Shown one piece after another: positions 1 to 9,323 of a stretch of 64,000 nt of DNA. The position numbers and the translations under genes were made by a program. A model generated the notes under the pieces. It was given only the letters and a program-made list of their open reading frames with translations, did not search any database and had not been told where the DNA came from. The first letter of the stretch is position 1. Every line of letters begins with the position of its first letter. The stretch is taken from assembly GCA_021325215.1 (NCBI GenBank), contig JAJPHO010000096.1, positions 1-64,000 on the forward strand, written 5' to 3'. Source of the stretch: Alphaproteobacteria bacterium (lineage in GTDB: Bacteria; Pseudomonadota; Alphaproteobacteria; Rhodospirillales; Magnetospirillaceae).

Positions 1-1085
1 TCGTCTATGTCACCTTCGGCGGCATGAAGGCCACCACCTGGGTGCAGATCATCAAGGCCTGCATGCTGCTGGCGGGCGCCACCTTCATGGCGCTGATGGT
101 GCTGGTGAAGTTCAACTTCTCTTTCGAGGATCTGTTCGCCAAGGCGGTCGAGATCCATCCCAAACATCTCGCCGTGATGGGGCCGGGCGCCCTGGTCAAG
201 GACCCGGTGGCGGCTATTTCGCTGGGCATCGCGCTGATGTGCGGCACGGCCGGCCTGCCGCATATCCTGATGCGCTTCTTCACCGTGCCCGACGCCAAGC
301 AGGCCCGGAAATCGGTGCTCTACGCCACCAGCCTGATCGGCTATTTCTACATCCTCACCTTCATCATCGGCTTCGGCGCGATCATTCTGGTGCGGTCGAA
401 TCCGGCCTATTTCGTCGGCGGCGACACCACCAAGGCGCTGATCGGCGGCGGCAACATGCCGGCGCTCTATCTCGCCGATGCAGTGGGCGGATCGTTCTTC
501 CTCGGCTTCATCGCCGCGGTCGCCTTCGCCACCATCCTGGCGGTGGTGTCCGGCCTGACCCTGGCGGGCGCTTCGTCGATCTCGCACGATCTCTACGCCA
601 ATGTGTTCGCCCGCGGCACGTCGGACGAGAAGACCGAGGTGCGGGTGTCCAAGATGGCCACCGTCGGCCTGGGCATCGTCGCCGTGATCCTCGGCGTGGG
701 TTTCGAGAAGCAGAACGTCGCCTACATGGTCGGGCTGGCTTTCTCGGTAGCGGCCAGCACCAATTTCCCGGTGCTGATCCTGTCGCTGTTCTGGAAGGGG
801 CTGACCACCCGCGGCGCCGTGGTGGGCGGCATTCTCGGGCTGGTTTCGGCGGTGACGCTGATCGTTCTCGGCCCCGTGGTGTGGAAGGCCGTGCTGGGAA
901 ATCCGGCGCCGATCTTCCCCTACGAATATCCGGCCCTGTTCTCGATGCCGCTGGCCTTCCTCGGCTGCTGGCTGTTTTCGATCCTGGACGGCAGCGCCCA
1001 GGGCAAGGCCGAGCAGGCCGCTTTCGAGGCTCAGCTGGTCCGGTCCGAGACCGGCCTGGGCGCCGAGGGTGCCGTCAGTCACTGA
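1..1085 (+). CDS. actP: Cation/acetate symporter (SSS family), C-terminal part
   Basis: Sodium:solute symporter of the inner membrane that takes up acetate and other short monocarboxylates. The reading frame is open from base 3, so the 5' part lies outside the window; 360 codons remain. The remaining sequence closely follows E. coli ActP as I remember it: a TTWVQIIKA segment, then [15 protein letters not shown] and the [14 protein letters not shown] helix. About eight hydrophobic segments follow, with a hydrophilic tail at the end. The stop codon lies inside the 3' end of the convergent gene (11-bp overlap). A strong terminator begins 22 bases after the stop. Family assignment is firm; the exact substrate is inferred. 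Confidence 0.93.
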   Translation, partial: VYVTFGGMKATTWVQIIKACMLLAGATFMALMVLVKFNFSFEDLFAKAVEIHPKHLAVMGPGALVKDPVAAISLGIALMCGTAGLPHILMRFFTVPDAKQARKSVLYATSLIGYFYILTFIIGFGAIILVRSNPAYFVGGDTTKALIGGGNMPALYLADAVGGSFFLGFIAAVAFATILAVVSGLTLAGASSISHDLYANVFARGTSDEKTEVRVSKMATVGLGIVAVILGVGFEKQNVAYMVGLAFSVAASTNFPVLILSLFWKGLTTRGAVVGGILGLVSAVTLIVLGPVVWKAVLGNPAPIFPYEYPALFSMPLAFLGCWLFSILDGSAQGKAEQAAFEAQLVRSETGLGAEGAVSH

Positions 1086-1893
1086 CCTTGTTTCTGTGTG
1101 AAATACCGGCCGCCGAGGTTTCCTCGGCGGCCTTTTTTTCATCCGGATTGGTCAGGCCGTATTTGCTGAAGATGCGGGCGTAGCTTCCGGTGGCGCGGAT
1201 CGTCTTCAACCCGGCATTGAACGCATCGCGCGTATGGGCGTCGCGGAAGGCGGCGCGCACGCGGACCGGCGGCAGGATGTAGTGGAATTCCAGCTCGGCA
1301 CTGGTGTCCATTTCCTCGGAGATCTGGCGGTTGTACCAGGTGAAGATATTGCGATCGATGACATTGACGTCGCAGCGTCCGGCCCAGAAGAACTTGCTCT
1401 GGCGGTATTGCGAGGTGAATTCGGTATAGTCGAGCCCGTTCGGTCCGCCCGGGCGCAGGCGGCCGAGATTGAGGTCTTCCCAGGCGTTCTGCCAGATGGC
1501 GACATTGTTCAGCAGCAGATCGGCCAGCCCGGTCAGGCGGATATGCCTGGCCTTGCGGGTGATCGCCACATTGGCGTAGGTCAGATATTCGTCGGAATAG
1601 TAAGCGTTTTCACCGGCCTGGTTCCATTGCATGCCGGTGACCACGTCATACTCGTCGCCCGACAGGGCCAGCGAGACGCGCCGGTTGGGCAATGTCGAGG
1701 GGATCAGCCCATCGCCGGCCTCGGCCAGGACGGCGCGCACGATGTCATATTCGAGTCCCTTCACCTGGTCGTCCTCGACCCAGATATAGGGGGCCTTTTC
1801 CTGTCCGAAGGCGACACGCAGATCGCGGGCGTGACCAGCCGTCGCCGACAGCCAGACCGAAGCGGACAAGGCAAGCAGGGGGACCAACCGCAA
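1075..1893 (-). CDS. Periplasmic substrate-binding protein, family 3 (amino-acid type)
   Basis: Predicted periplasmic solute-binding protein of 272 residues. Residues 1-22 form a Sec signal peptide ending in AGHA. The mature part has the bilobed family-3 pattern: [15 protein letters not shown] near the start, [12 protein letters not shown], a VVTGMQW segment, and a C-terminal [12 protein letters not shown] typical of these proteins. No permease or ATPase gene is adjacent, so it is an orphan receptor. It could serve a distant ABC transporter or act as a sensory binding protein. Its C-terminal [11 protein letters not shown] stretch is encoded by the terminator of the convergent symporter. Ligand unknown. 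Confidence 0.82.
   Translation of the reverse strand: MRLVPLLALSASVWLSATAGHARDLRVAFGQEKAPYIWVEDDQVKGLEYDIVRAVLAEAGDGLIPSTLPNRRVSLALSGDEYDVVTGMQWNQAGENAYYSDEYLTYANVAITRKARHIRLTGLADLLLNNVAIWQNAWEDLNLGRLRPGGPNGLDYTEFTSQYRQSKFFWAGRCDVNVIDRNIFTWYNRQISEEMDTSAELEFHYILPPVRVRAAFRDAHTRDAFNAGLKTIRATGSYARIFSKYGLTNPDEKKAAEETSAAGISHRNKVSD
1108..1139 (+). terminator. Rho-independent terminator of the acetate symporter
   Basis: A perfect 11-bp GC-rich stem (1108-1118 with 1122-1132), a 3-base loop and a run of seven T. It lies entirely within the C-terminal codons of the convergent solute-binding protein gene, so the same bases both encode a protein tail and stop transcription of the opposite gene. Confidence 0.92.
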
Positions 1894-1972
1894 CGCCGAA
1901 TTTCCCTCTCAATCCCGCATCAATATTGGGGTTGGGACAGGCGGGCAGAAAGTAAAAGTTTTAAGACGGTGT

Positions 1973-2812
1973 TTACGTTTGGCGTCGGCGCTGGGTGATC
2001 ACCAAAGCGATGCCGCCCAGCACCGCCACCGAGGCGATACAGAGCCGCAGCGTCAGGGTTTCGCCCATCAGCGCGGCCCCCGTCAGGGCGGCGATCACCG
2101 GCACGCTGAGCTGAACCGAGGCACCATGCGCCGCGGTCAGCCTGGGCAGCACGCGGTACCACAGGATATAGCCGCAGCCCGAGGTCAGGGTGCCCGACAG
2201 CACGGCATAGAGGATGCCCATCGGATCGGGCTTGAGCTGCCCGGCCAGCACGATCGCCGGGATGAGCGCCATCGGCGCCGCGCGCAGGAAATTGCCGGCG
2301 GTGGAGGCGACGGGGTCCCGCGAGCCGCGGCCCAAAAGCGAATAGATGCCCCAGAACACGCCCGACAACGTCATCAGCGCGGCACCCAGCGGCGGCGGGG
2401 CGGAGACGCCCGGCGCCACCAGGGTGACCAGCCCGCCCAGCGCGACCGCCAGCCCGAGCCATTGGGCCCAGGCCAGGCGTTCGCCCTGCTTCAGTCCAGT
2501 GGCGATCATGGTCACCTGCACCGCGCCGAACAGCAGCAGCGCGCCGGTGCCGGCCGGCAGGGTGACATAGGCCAGCGAGAAGGCGATGGCATAGATCGTC
2601 AGCGCCGCCGCGCCCTTCCAGGAACCGCCGATACCCTTGCGTCCGCCCGCCACATTGGCGAGAACCCATAGCATCGCGGCGCCGGAGGCGATCCGCACCA
2701 GCGTGAAACCGGCCGGATCGATGGCGGTGTGGCTGAGGGCGAGGCGGCAGAGGACCGAATTGCCGGCAAAGGCCAGCATGGTCAGGGCGGTCAGCAACAG
2801 GGTGGATGTCAT
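1973..2812 (-). CDS. DMT-superfamily (EamA) transporter
   Basis: Inner-membrane protein of 279 residues with about ten hydrophobic helices arranged as two EamA repeats (roughly residues 5-135 and 145-275). Members export amino acids, nucleosides or other metabolites; the substrate cannot be read from sequence. Its ATG overlaps the stop of the upstream chemoreceptor gene by 4 bases (ATGA), so the two are probably translationally coupled. A 79-bp gap separates it from the solute-binding protein gene downstream on the same strand. A short arginine-rich C-terminus (TQRRRQT) fits a cytoplasmic tail. Confidence 0.88.
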   Translation of the reverse strand: MTSTLLLTALTMLAFAGNSVLCRLALSHTAIDPAGFTLVRIASGAAMLWVLANVAGGRKGIGGSWKGAAALTIYAIAFSLAYVTLPAGTGALLLFGAVQVTMIATGLKQGERLAWAQWLGLAVALGGLVTLVAPGVSAPPPLGAALMTLSGVFWGIYSLLGRGSRDPVASTAGNFLRAAPMALIPAIVLAGQLKPDPMGILYAVLSGTLTSGCGYILWYRVLPRLTAAHGASVQLSVPVIAALTGAALMGETLTLRLCIASVAVLGGIALVITQRRRQT

Positions 2813-4893
2813 GCGGCGCGGATTCTTCCCAGGAACGAGGTGACCTGGCCGCGGAGATCCCCGGCCTGGCGGGTGATTTCGGCCGAAGCCTGCATCACCT
2901 CATGGGCCGCTTCGCCGGTCTGTTCGGCGGCGCGGCTGACTCCGGCGATATTACTGGTGACTTCGTTCACGCTCAATGACGCCTGCTGCACATTCTGCGC
3001 GATGTCACGGGTGGCGGCGCCCTGTTCCTCGACGGCGGACGCGATGGTGGTGGCGATGCCGCTGATCTCGCCGATCGTGCTGCCGATACCGCGGATCGCC
3101 TCGACCGATTGATGGGCCACGGTCTGGATGGCCGCGATCTGGGTGGCGATGTCCTCGGTCGCCTTGGCGGTCTGGTTGGCCAGGGTTTTGACTTCGCTCG
3201 CCACCACCGCGAAGCCCTTGCCCGCATCGCCGGCGCGGGCCGCCTCGATGGTGGCGTTCAGCGCCAGCAGGTTGGTCTGGCTGGCGATGTCCTGGATGAT
3301 CTGGATCACCTCGCCGATCTTGGCGGCGGCGGCGGACAGGCCGTTCACCGTGTCGTCGGTACGGCGGGCCTCGTCGACGGCGCGGCCGGCGATCTCGGCC
3401 GACTGCGCCACCTGGCGGCTGATCTCGTCGATCGAGGCGGACAGCTGTTCGGTCGCACCCGCCACCGTCTGCACATTGCCCGAGGTCATGTCCGAGGCGG
3501 ACACCACGGCGGTGGCCTGGCGCAGGGTCTGCTCGGCGGTGGCCGACATGCTTTGCGAGGTGCCGGTCATATGTGTCGCGGCATCGGCGAAGGCGCCCAG
3601 CAGCGCGCCCGAGGCGGTCTCGAACTCGCCGATCGCCGCTTCTATCACAGCCTGGCGGCGGGCGCGGGCTTCCTGTTCCTGTTTCTCCTGGGCGGCCAGG
3701 CGTTCCTTCTCGACCGCGTTGGCCTTGAACACCGCGAGGGCCGCGGCCAGTTCGCCGATCTCGTCCTGACGCTCGGCGTGGGGAATTTCGGCATCGAGCT
3801 GGCCGTCGGCGACCCGGCGCATCGCGCTGACGATATGCTCGATCGGCAGCACGATGCGGCCGCGGATCACCAGGATGCCGACCACACCCACGGCAATGGC
3901 GATGGCGAAGATCACCAGCTCGATCAGCAGGCGGCGGGTGGCGGCGGCGGAGCGTTGCTCGGCATAATCGACGCAGGCGGCCAAGGCGGAATCGGGCATC
4001 CGCATGAGCAGGGCCAGCGTCTCGTTCGACGAGCTCATCATCTGTTCCATCGCCATCGGGCCCGGCTTGCCGGCCGAGACGGCGTCGCGGATGGCGCGCA
4101 CCATCGGCTGATAGGTTCCGGTGTAATTGGCGCGGGCCGCCTTCACCGCGTCGACCACGCCGGCCGGCACCGCGGGCAGGGCGGTCAGATCGAGCAGGCG
4201 GGTCCAGGAATCGTCGATGCGCGCCTCATAATCGGTCTGCTTGGCGGCCAAAGCCGGCGACACGGCGCCAGCCTGCAAGGTGTCGCCATAAGTGTTGCGG
4301 GCCAGGCCGCCATAATTGCGCACTTCCCACCCGGCATTCTTGATCTCGACCAGCAGGGCGATGACCGGATCGGTCATGCGGATGTCCGAGGACAGGCGGT
4401 TCGATGCCTTTTCCAGCAGGTCGATCAGCACGGTGGAGGCCTTGTTCCAGCGGTCCGCGATGTTTTCCGAGCGCTGGTCGAGCGGCACGGCGAGATCCTT
4501 CTCGACCTGCGGACGGATCGCCGCCACCGCGCCGCGCGCCGTGACGATGGCGTCGAGATCGGCGGCGGGCAGGCAGGAGATCGATTTGCAGGCGGCGAGG
4601 AATTTGCCCACGGCGGGCGCGGCGCTCTGTTCCGCCTTGTTCATGTCGGCCTGGATGCCGGCGGCGGCGGGCGCCGGAGCGGAGAGCGCGATGCGGCCGG
4701 GGCCGCGCTGTACGCGATAGCCTTGCAGGGCGCCGAACAGGGTCTGGCCGGCTTCGGCGATATCCGAGGTCCGTTCGGCCGCGTTGCGCTGGGTGACCAG
4801 CGAGACGGTGTCGAAGACCAATACACCGCCCAGCAGAAGCAAAGCTCCGCCAAAGAGGAGCTGATTCAGCGTGCCAACGCGGAGCGAAGCCAT
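2809..4893 (-). CDS. Methyl-accepting chemotaxis protein with periplasmic sensor and HAMP
   Basis: Membrane chemoreceptor of 694 residues. TM1 is about residues 8-30, then a periplasmic helical sensor of some 290 residues (four-helix-bundle/nitrate-sensor-like in character), TM2 about 321-342, a HAMP domain and a cytoplasmic signalling domain. The conserved hairpin tip ([19 protein letters not shown], then [25 protein letters not shown]) is near residues 531-581 and contacts CheA/CheW. I chose the start at 4893 because AGGAGGT sits just upstream; the longer frame would begin inside the terminator hairpin at 4973-5001. There is no C-terminal CheR-docking pentapeptide. It overlaps the EamA gene by ATGA. 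Confidence 0.93.
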   Translation of the reverse strand: MASLRVGTLNQLLFGGALLLLGGVLVFDTVSLVTQRNAAERTSDIAEAGQTLFGALQGYRVQRGPGRIALSAPAPAAAGIQADMNKAEQSAAPAVGKFLAACKSISCLPAADLDAIVTARGAVAAIRPQVEKDLAVPLDQRSENIADRWNKASTVLIDLLEKASNRLSSDIRMTDPVIALLVEIKNAGWEVRNYGGLARNTYGDTLQAGAVSPALAAKQTDYEARIDDSWTRLLDLTALPAVPAGVVDAVKAARANYTGTYQPMVRAIRDAVSAGKPGPMAMEQMMSSSNETLALLMRMPDSALAACVDYAEQRSAAATRRLLIELVIFAIAIAVGVVGILVIRGRIVLPIEHIVSAMRRVADGQLDAEIPHAERQDEIGELAAALAVFKANAVEKERLAAQEKQEQEARARRQAVIEAAIGEFETASGALLGAFADAATHMTGTSQSMSATAEQTLRQATAVVSASDMTSGNVQTVAGATEQLSASIDEISRQVAQSAEIAGRAVDEARRTDDTVNGLSAAAAKIGEVIQIIQDIASQTNLLALNATIEAARAGDAGKGFAVVASEVKTLANQTAKATEDIATQIAAIQTVAHQSVEAIRGIGSTIGEISGIATTIASAVEEQGAATRDIAQNVQQASLSVNEVTSNIAGVSRAAEQTGEAAHEVMQASAEITRQAGDLRGQVTSFLGRIRAA

Positions 4894-4972
4894 GGCGGTA
4901 CCTCCTGATAACGTTTTCGGAGCCTGTGAAAAGAGCGCCCCTTCTAAACTAAAAGCTGTTGTATCCCGATAC

Positions 4973-5001
4973 AAAAATGGCGGGATAGACATCCCGCCAT
5001 T
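4973..5001 (-). terminator. Rho-independent terminator after the Liv-type binding protein
   Basis: A perfect 11-bp inverted repeat (4976-4986 with 4991-5001), a 4-base loop and, on the minus strand, a run of five T (complement of 4973-4977). It closes the transcript of the gene ending at 5027 and separates it from the chemoreceptor gene. Confidence 0.88.
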
Positions 5002-5026
5002 GCAATCCAGACATGTGCCGGCGGCC

Positions 5027-6130
5027 TTATTGGAGGGCGGCGTACTTCCCGTCCTTCCAGCTGTACATCACATAGCCGGGCGCAGTGCTGTCGCCCTTGG
5101 CGTCGAAACCGATCTTGCCCAGCACCGTGTCATGCTGCGAGGCGCGCAGCGCCGCCGCGACTTTGACGGCGTCCGTCGTGCCGGCCGTCTTGACCGCGTC
5201 GGCCCAGGCTTGAACCGCCCCATAGGTGTAGAGCGTATAGGCTTCGGGTTCGTACTTCTCGGCGCGGAACTGCGCCACCAGCGCGTCATTGGCGTGGTCG
5301 AGGCGGGGGTCGGGACCGAAGGTCATCAGCGTGCCTTCGCCGGCAGTGCCGGTAATCGCCCAATATTCCGAGGCCACCAGGGCATCGCCGCCCACCAGCA
5401 CCGTCTTCACTCCCTGCCCTCGCATCTGACGCACGATCAGGCCGGCTTCGTTATAATAGCCGCCGTAATAGAGGAAATCGACCTTGGCCTCCTTCAGCTT
5501 CGAGACCAGGGCGCTGTAATCCTTCTCGCCGGCGGTGATCGCCTCGTTCATCACTTCCTTGATGCCCTTGGCATTCAGCGTCTTGGCGAATTCGTCGGTC
5601 ACGCCTTTGCCGAAAGACGACTTGTCGTTGACGATGGCGATGCGCGCCTTGGGGAACTTGGCGGCCAGGTAATTGGCGGCGGTGGGGCCCTGCATGTCGT
5701 CGCGGCCGCAGATGCGGAAGACGTTGGCGAGACCGCGCTCGGTGAATTTCGGATTGGTCGAGCCGGGGCTGATTTCGACGATGTTGTTCTCGGCATAGAC
5801 GTCGGAGGCCGGGATCGACGAGCCGGAACAGTAATGGCCGGCCACCATCACCGCGCCCTGCGAGGCGGCGTCATTGGCGACGTTGACCGCCTGCTTGGGG
5901 TCGCAGGCGTCGTCCTCGACGATCAGCTTCAGGTGCTTGCCCAGCACGCCGCCCTGGTCGTTGATGTTCTTGACGGCTTTTTCCGCCCCATGCCGGAACT
6001 GCTCGCCGAAGGCGGCGTCCGAACCGGTCATCGGGCCGGTGACGCTGATCACGATGTCGGCGGCATGTGCGTTGAGAGCGAGGGCGCTGGTCGCGAGCAC
6101 GGCGAACAGGGCGTAACGAACCGTCTTCAT
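5027..6130 (-). CDS. Branched-chain amino acid ABC transporter substrate-binding protein (LivJ/LivK type)
   Basis: Periplasmic binding protein of 367 residues. Residues 1-23 (to NAHA) are a signal peptide; the mature protein starts ADIVISVTGPMTG and has the type I fold hallmarks: GEQFRHGAEKAVKNIN, KLIVEDDACDPKQAVNVAND, and GHYCSGSSIPASDVY in the ligand-binding lobe. I chose the ATG at 6130, which has GGAGA 8 bases upstream; an ATG 15 bases earlier overlaps that ribosome site. No Liv membrane genes lie beside it. The livHMGF operon at 48.9-52.6 kb lacks a binding protein, so the two may function together. Ligand specificity is inferred only at family level. Confidence 0.93.
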   Translation of the reverse strand: MKTVRYALFAVLATSALALNAHAADIVISVTGPMTGSDAAFGEQFRHGAEKAVKNINDQGGVLGKHLKLIVEDDACDPKQAVNVANDAASQGAVMVAGHYCSGSSIPASDVYAENNIVEISPGSTNPKFTERGLANVFRICGRDDMQGPTAANYLAAKFPKARIAIVNDKSSFGKGVTDEFAKTLNAKGIKEVMNEAITAGEKDYSALVSKLKEAKVDFLYYGGYYNEAGLIVRQMRGQGVKTVLVGGDALVASEYWAITGTAGEGTLMTFGPDPRLDHANDALVAQFRAEKYEPEAYTLYTYGAVQAWADAVKTAGTTDAVKVAAALRASQHDTVLGKIGFDAKGDSTAPGYVMYSWKDGKYAALQ

Positions 6131-6257
6131 TGGGAGATTCTCCATGGAAGCCTGTCAGCGAGGATAGCAATGCAGGGCTGACCGGCATAGAGTGAAACCC
6201 TGAAATTCTTCCAAGTTGAGGGCGGTTGGGTTTATAAGACCCGTCTCGTTGGAGACC

Positions 6258-8309
6258 ATGGCTTTGCAGACCGCCAAGAACATCTTTACCTATCGCAAAT
6301 ATTGGGCGTCCCGTTTCGGGACCGCGCCCTTCCTGCCCATGTCGCGCGCCGAAATGGATCAGCTGGGATGGGATTCTTGCGATATCATCCTGGTCACCGG
6401 CGACGCCTATGTCGACCATCCCAGCTTCGGCATGGCCATCATCGGCCGCCTGTGGGAGGCGCAAGGCTTCCGCGTCGGCATCATCGCCCAGCCGGATTGG
6501 AGCAATGCCGACGCTTTCAAGGCGCTGGGCAAGCCCAACCTGTTCTTCGGCGTCACCGCCGGGAACATGGACAGCATGGTCAACCACTACACGGCCGACC
6601 GCCGCTTGCGCCACAATGACAGCTATACCCCGGGCGACCAGGGCGGCAAGCGCCCCGACCGCGCGGTGATCGTCTATTCGCAGCGCTGCCGCGAAGCCTA
6701 CGGCGACGTCGAGATCATGATCGGCGGCATCGAGGCGTCCTTGCGCCGCATCGCCCATTACGATGCCTGGTCGGAGAAGGTGCGCCGCTCGATCATCCTC
6801 GATTCCAAGGCCGACATCCTCGTCTACGGCAATGCCGAGCGCGCCATCGTCGAGCTGGCCCATCGCGCCGCCAAGGGCGAGAAGCTGTCCGAGATGCGCG
6901 ACGTGCGCGGCACGTCCTATGTGCTGAGCGGTCTGCCGGACGGCTATCGCGAAGTGGCGATGGACAGCATCGAGGACGAGGCCGAATTCACCCGCGTCAG
7001 CCGCGCGGAGCGCGATACGACGGTTCTTCGCATGCCGTCCTTCGAGGTGGTGCGCGACGATGCGCCGGTCTATGCCCAGGCCTCGCGCGTGCTGCACCAG
7101 GAGAGCAATCCCGGCAATGCCCGCGCTTTGATCCAGCGCCATGGCGACCGCGAAGTGTGGCTGAATCCGCCGCCGATCCCGCTGACCACCGAAGAGATGG
7201 ACGGGGTCTACGACCTGCCTTACGCCCGCGCGCCGCATCCGTCCTATGGCGATGCGAAAATCCCGGCGTGGGAGATGATCCGTTTCTCGGTCAACATCAT
7301 GCGCGGCTGCTTCGGCGGCTGTTCCTTCTGCTCGATCACCGAGCATGAGGGCCGCATCATCCAGAGCCGGTCGGAGGCCTCGATCCTCAAAGAGGTCGAG
7401 GGCATGAAGAAGGTGAAGGGCTTCACCGGGGTGATCTCGGACATGGGCGGCCCGACCGCCAACATGTACCGCATGGCCTGCAAGGACAAGGCGATCGAAG
7501 AGGTCTGCCGCCGCCCGTCCTGCGTCTATCCCGACATTTGCAAGAACCTCAATACCGACCATCAGCCGCTGATCGAGCTGTATCGCAAGACCCGCGCCGT
7601 TCCAGGCATCAAGAAGACGCTGATCGCCTCGGGCTTGCGCTACGACCTGGCGGTGAAGAGCCCGGCCTATATCAAGGAACTGGCGACGCACCATGTCGGC
7701 GGGTACCTCAAGATCGCCCCGGAGCATACCGAGGAAGGCCCGCTGTCGAAGATGATGAAGCCGGGCATCGGCAGCTTCGACCGCTTCAAGCAGATGTTCG
7801 ACCAGGCCAGCAAGCAGGCCGGCAAGGAACAGTACCTGATCCCGTACTTCATCGCGGCGCATCCCGGCACCACCGACGAAGACATGATGAATCTGGCGCT
7901 GTGGCTGAAGAAGCACGGCTATCGCGCCGATCAGGTGCAGACCTACCTGCCGTCGCCGATGTCGCTGGCCACCGCGATGTATTATTCCGGCCGCAACCCG
8001 CTGGTGCCGGTACGGCGCAATGGCGGCGAGCAGGTCTTCTCGGCCAAGGGCCTGAAGCAGCGGCGCCTGCACAAGGCGTTTCTGCGCTATCACGACGCCG
8101 AGAACTGGCCGCTGCTGCGCGAGGCCCTGAAGAAGATGGGCCGCGCCGACCTGATCGGGCCGGGCAAGCATCACCTGATCCCCAATTGGCAGCCCGCCGG
8201 CACCGGCAACAAGGGCGGCGAGGGGGCCCGCATGGGCCGCAAGAAGGGCACGCAGAAGTTCCTCACCCAACAAGCCGGCGCGGGCCGGCGCAGCTACGGG
8301 GCGAAATAA
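6258..8309 (+). CDS. ygiQ: YgiQ-family radical SAM protein (UPF0313)
   Basis: Cytosolic radical S-adenosylmethionine protein of 683 residues, collinear with E. coli YgiQ, whose biochemical function is not established. The N-terminal domain carries [18 protein letters not shown] and [13 protein letters not shown]. The radical SAM cluster is CFGGCSFC with Cys351, Cys355 and Cys358 (CX3CX2C), followed by [36 protein letters not shown] is likewise a family signature. The C-terminus is basic and poorly conserved ([15 protein letters not shown]). I chose the ATG at 6258, preceded closely by GGAGA; a longer frame from 6216 adds 14 residues not found in relatives. The neighbouring thioesterase genes start 3 bases after its stop. 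Confidence 0.95.
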   Translation: MALQTAKNIFTYRKYWASRFGTAPFLPMSRAEMDQLGWDSCDIILVTGDAYVDHPSFGMAIIGRLWEAQGFRVGIIAQPDWSNADAFKALGKPNLFFGVTAGNMDSMVNHYTADRRLRHNDSYTPGDQGGKRPDRAVIVYSQRCREAYGDVEIMIGGIEASLRRIAHYDAWSEKVRRSIILDSKADILVYGNAERAIVELAHRAAKGEKLSEMRDVRGTSYVLSGLPDGYREVAMDSIEDEAEFTRVSRAERDTTVLRMPSFEVVRDDAPVYAQASRVLHQESNPGNARALIQRHGDREVWLNPPPIPLTTEEMDGVYDLPYARAPHPSYGDAKIPAWEMIRFSVNIMRGCFGGCSFCSITEHEGRIIQSRSEASILKEVEGMKKVKGFTGVISDMGGPTANMYRMACKDKAIEEVCRRPSCVYPDICKNLNTDHQPLIELYRKTRAVPGIKKTLIASGLRYDLAVKSPAYIKELATHHVGGYLKIAPEHTEEGPLSKMMKPGIGSFDRFKQMFDQASKQAGKEQYLIPYFIAAHPGTTDEDMMNLALWLKKHGYRADQVQTYLPSPMSLATAMYYSGRNPLVPVRRNGGEQVFSAKGLKQRRLHKAFLRYHDAENWPLLREALKKMGRADLIGPGKHHLIPNWQPAGTGNKGGEGARMGRKKGTQKFLTQQAGAGRRSYGAK

Positions 8310-8312
8310 GGC

Positions 8313-8732
8313 ATGCAAGGCATCGAAGCATTCCGTCCGGAAGGGTTCCTCGCCATCCGGGCCCGGGCCATGCCGGCCGACACCAATCCGGCCGGCCATA
8401 TTTTCGGCGGCTGGCTGATGAGCCAGATGGATCTGGCCGGCGCCATTCACGCCGGCATCCGCGCCAAGGGTACCGTCGCCACCGTCGCGGTGGACGGCTT
8501 CAAGTTTCACGCGCCGGTTCATGTCGGCGACGAGGTCAGCTGCTATACAAAAATAATCCGCACTGGCCGCACCTCGATGTCGATCAACATCGAGGCCTGG
8601 GTGCGCCGCTCGACGGTCCGCACCCACGTCAAGGTAACGTCCGCTGTTTATCACTTCGTGGCGCTGGATTCCGAGATGAAGCCGCGTCCGTTGCCTGAAG
8701 AGGACGAAACCACCAATGCCGACGTCGACTGA
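8313..8732 (+). CDS. Acyl-CoA thioesterase, YciA-type hotdog (first copy)
   Basis: Hotdog-fold acyl-CoA hydrolase of 139 residues that should cleave acyl-CoA to free acid and CoA in the cytosol. The YciA signature is clear: PADTNPAGHIFGGWLMSQMD with the catalytic-position Asp40, then VATVAVDGFKFHAPVHVGDEV and SINIEAWVRR. It starts 3 bases after ygiQ and its last 17 bases overlap the next gene, a close paralogue, so the three genes are probably one operon. The weak upstream AAGG suggests translational coupling to ygiQ. Residues after 115 diverge from copy two. Substrate chain length cannot be told. Confidence 0.92.
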   Translation: MQGIEAFRPEGFLAIRARAMPADTNPAGHIFGGWLMSQMDLAGAIHAGIRAKGTVATVAVDGFKFHAPVHVGDEVSCYTKIIRTGRTSMSINIEAWVRRSTVRTHVKVTSAVYHFVALDSEMKPRPLPEEDETTNADVD

Positions 8733-9153
8733 CGCCGAAATCATCCCGCTGAAGCCGGAAGGTTTCCTCGCATCCCGCACCACCGCCATGCCGGCCGACA
8801 CCAATCCGGCGGGCCATATTTTCGGCGGCTGGCTGATGAGCCAGATGGATCTGGCCGGTGCCATCCACGCCGCCATCCGCGCCGAAGGCACGGTCGCCAC
8901 CGTCGCGGTGGACGGATTCAAGTTCCACGCCCCGGTCCATGTCGGCGACGAGGTGAGCTGCTATACCCAGCTGATCCGCACCGGCAGCACCTCGGTGTCG
9001 GTCCGTGTCGAAGCCTGGCGCCGCCGCGCCGGCGGAGCCGCCGCGACCCGCGTCACCTCGGCGATCTATCACTTCGTCGCCGTGGGCGAGGATTATCGTC
9101 CCCGCCCGTTGCCGCAGGAAAGCGACGCGATGAAGCAGGCGTTGCTGGCGTAG
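8716..9153 (+). CDS. Acyl-CoA thioesterase, YciA-type hotdog (second copy)
   Basis: A 145-residue paralogue of the preceding gene, with the same PADTNPAGHIFGGWLMSQMD core (Asp45) and VATVAVDGFKFHAPVHVGDEVSCYT. The nucleotide sequence of this core is nearly the same in both copies, so the duplication is recent or maintained by gene conversion. A GAGGA ribosome site lies within the 3' end of copy one. It differs from copy one mainly in the leader (MPTSTDAEIIPLK) and in the C-terminal third (RRRAGGAAATRVTS), so the pair may differ in substrate or may form a mixed hexamer. A strong terminator follows. Confidence 0.92.
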   Translation: MPTSTDAEIIPLKPEGFLASRTTAMPADTNPAGHIFGGWLMSQMDLAGAIHAAIRAEGTVATVAVDGFKFHAPVHVGDEVSCYTQLIRTGSTSVSVRVEAWRRRAGGAAATRVTSAIYHFVAVGEDYRPRPLPQESDAMKQALLA

Positions 9154-9186
9154 TATACGCCGGACCGCAATGTCATGAATGGGCCG

Positions 9187-9220
9187 AGCCCCCTTGCCGC
9201 CGTGCGGCAGGGGGCTTTTT
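9187..9220 (+). terminator. Rho-independent terminator after the thioesterase pair
   Basis: A GC-rich stem pairs 9187-9200 with 9204-9216, with one bulged base and a 3-base loop, followed by five T. It ends the ygiQ-yciA-yciA transcription unit. The following 100 bases to the GGDEF gene hold its promoter region; I see no clear -10/-35 pair there. Confidence 0.85.
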
Positions 9221-9323
9221 CATTGCCTCGCTTCGTCTCTTTGATGCCGATCAAGGTATCGGCGCGTATTTCCCCCGAGGTTTGACCGGCAGAGGAGGCT
9301 TTTCGAGGAAAGGATCATTTCCC

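Noticed and set aside
3109-4908. A 599-codon plus-strand frame opposite the chemoreceptor
   Set aside because: Antisense shadow, dominated by Gly/His/Asp; the receptor frame is certain.
5871-8921. A 1016-codon open frame on the minus strand opposite ygiQ
   Set aside because: It is the antisense of a well-recognised gene, rich in His/Arg/Gly as expected for shadow frames in GC-rich DNA, with no family signature.
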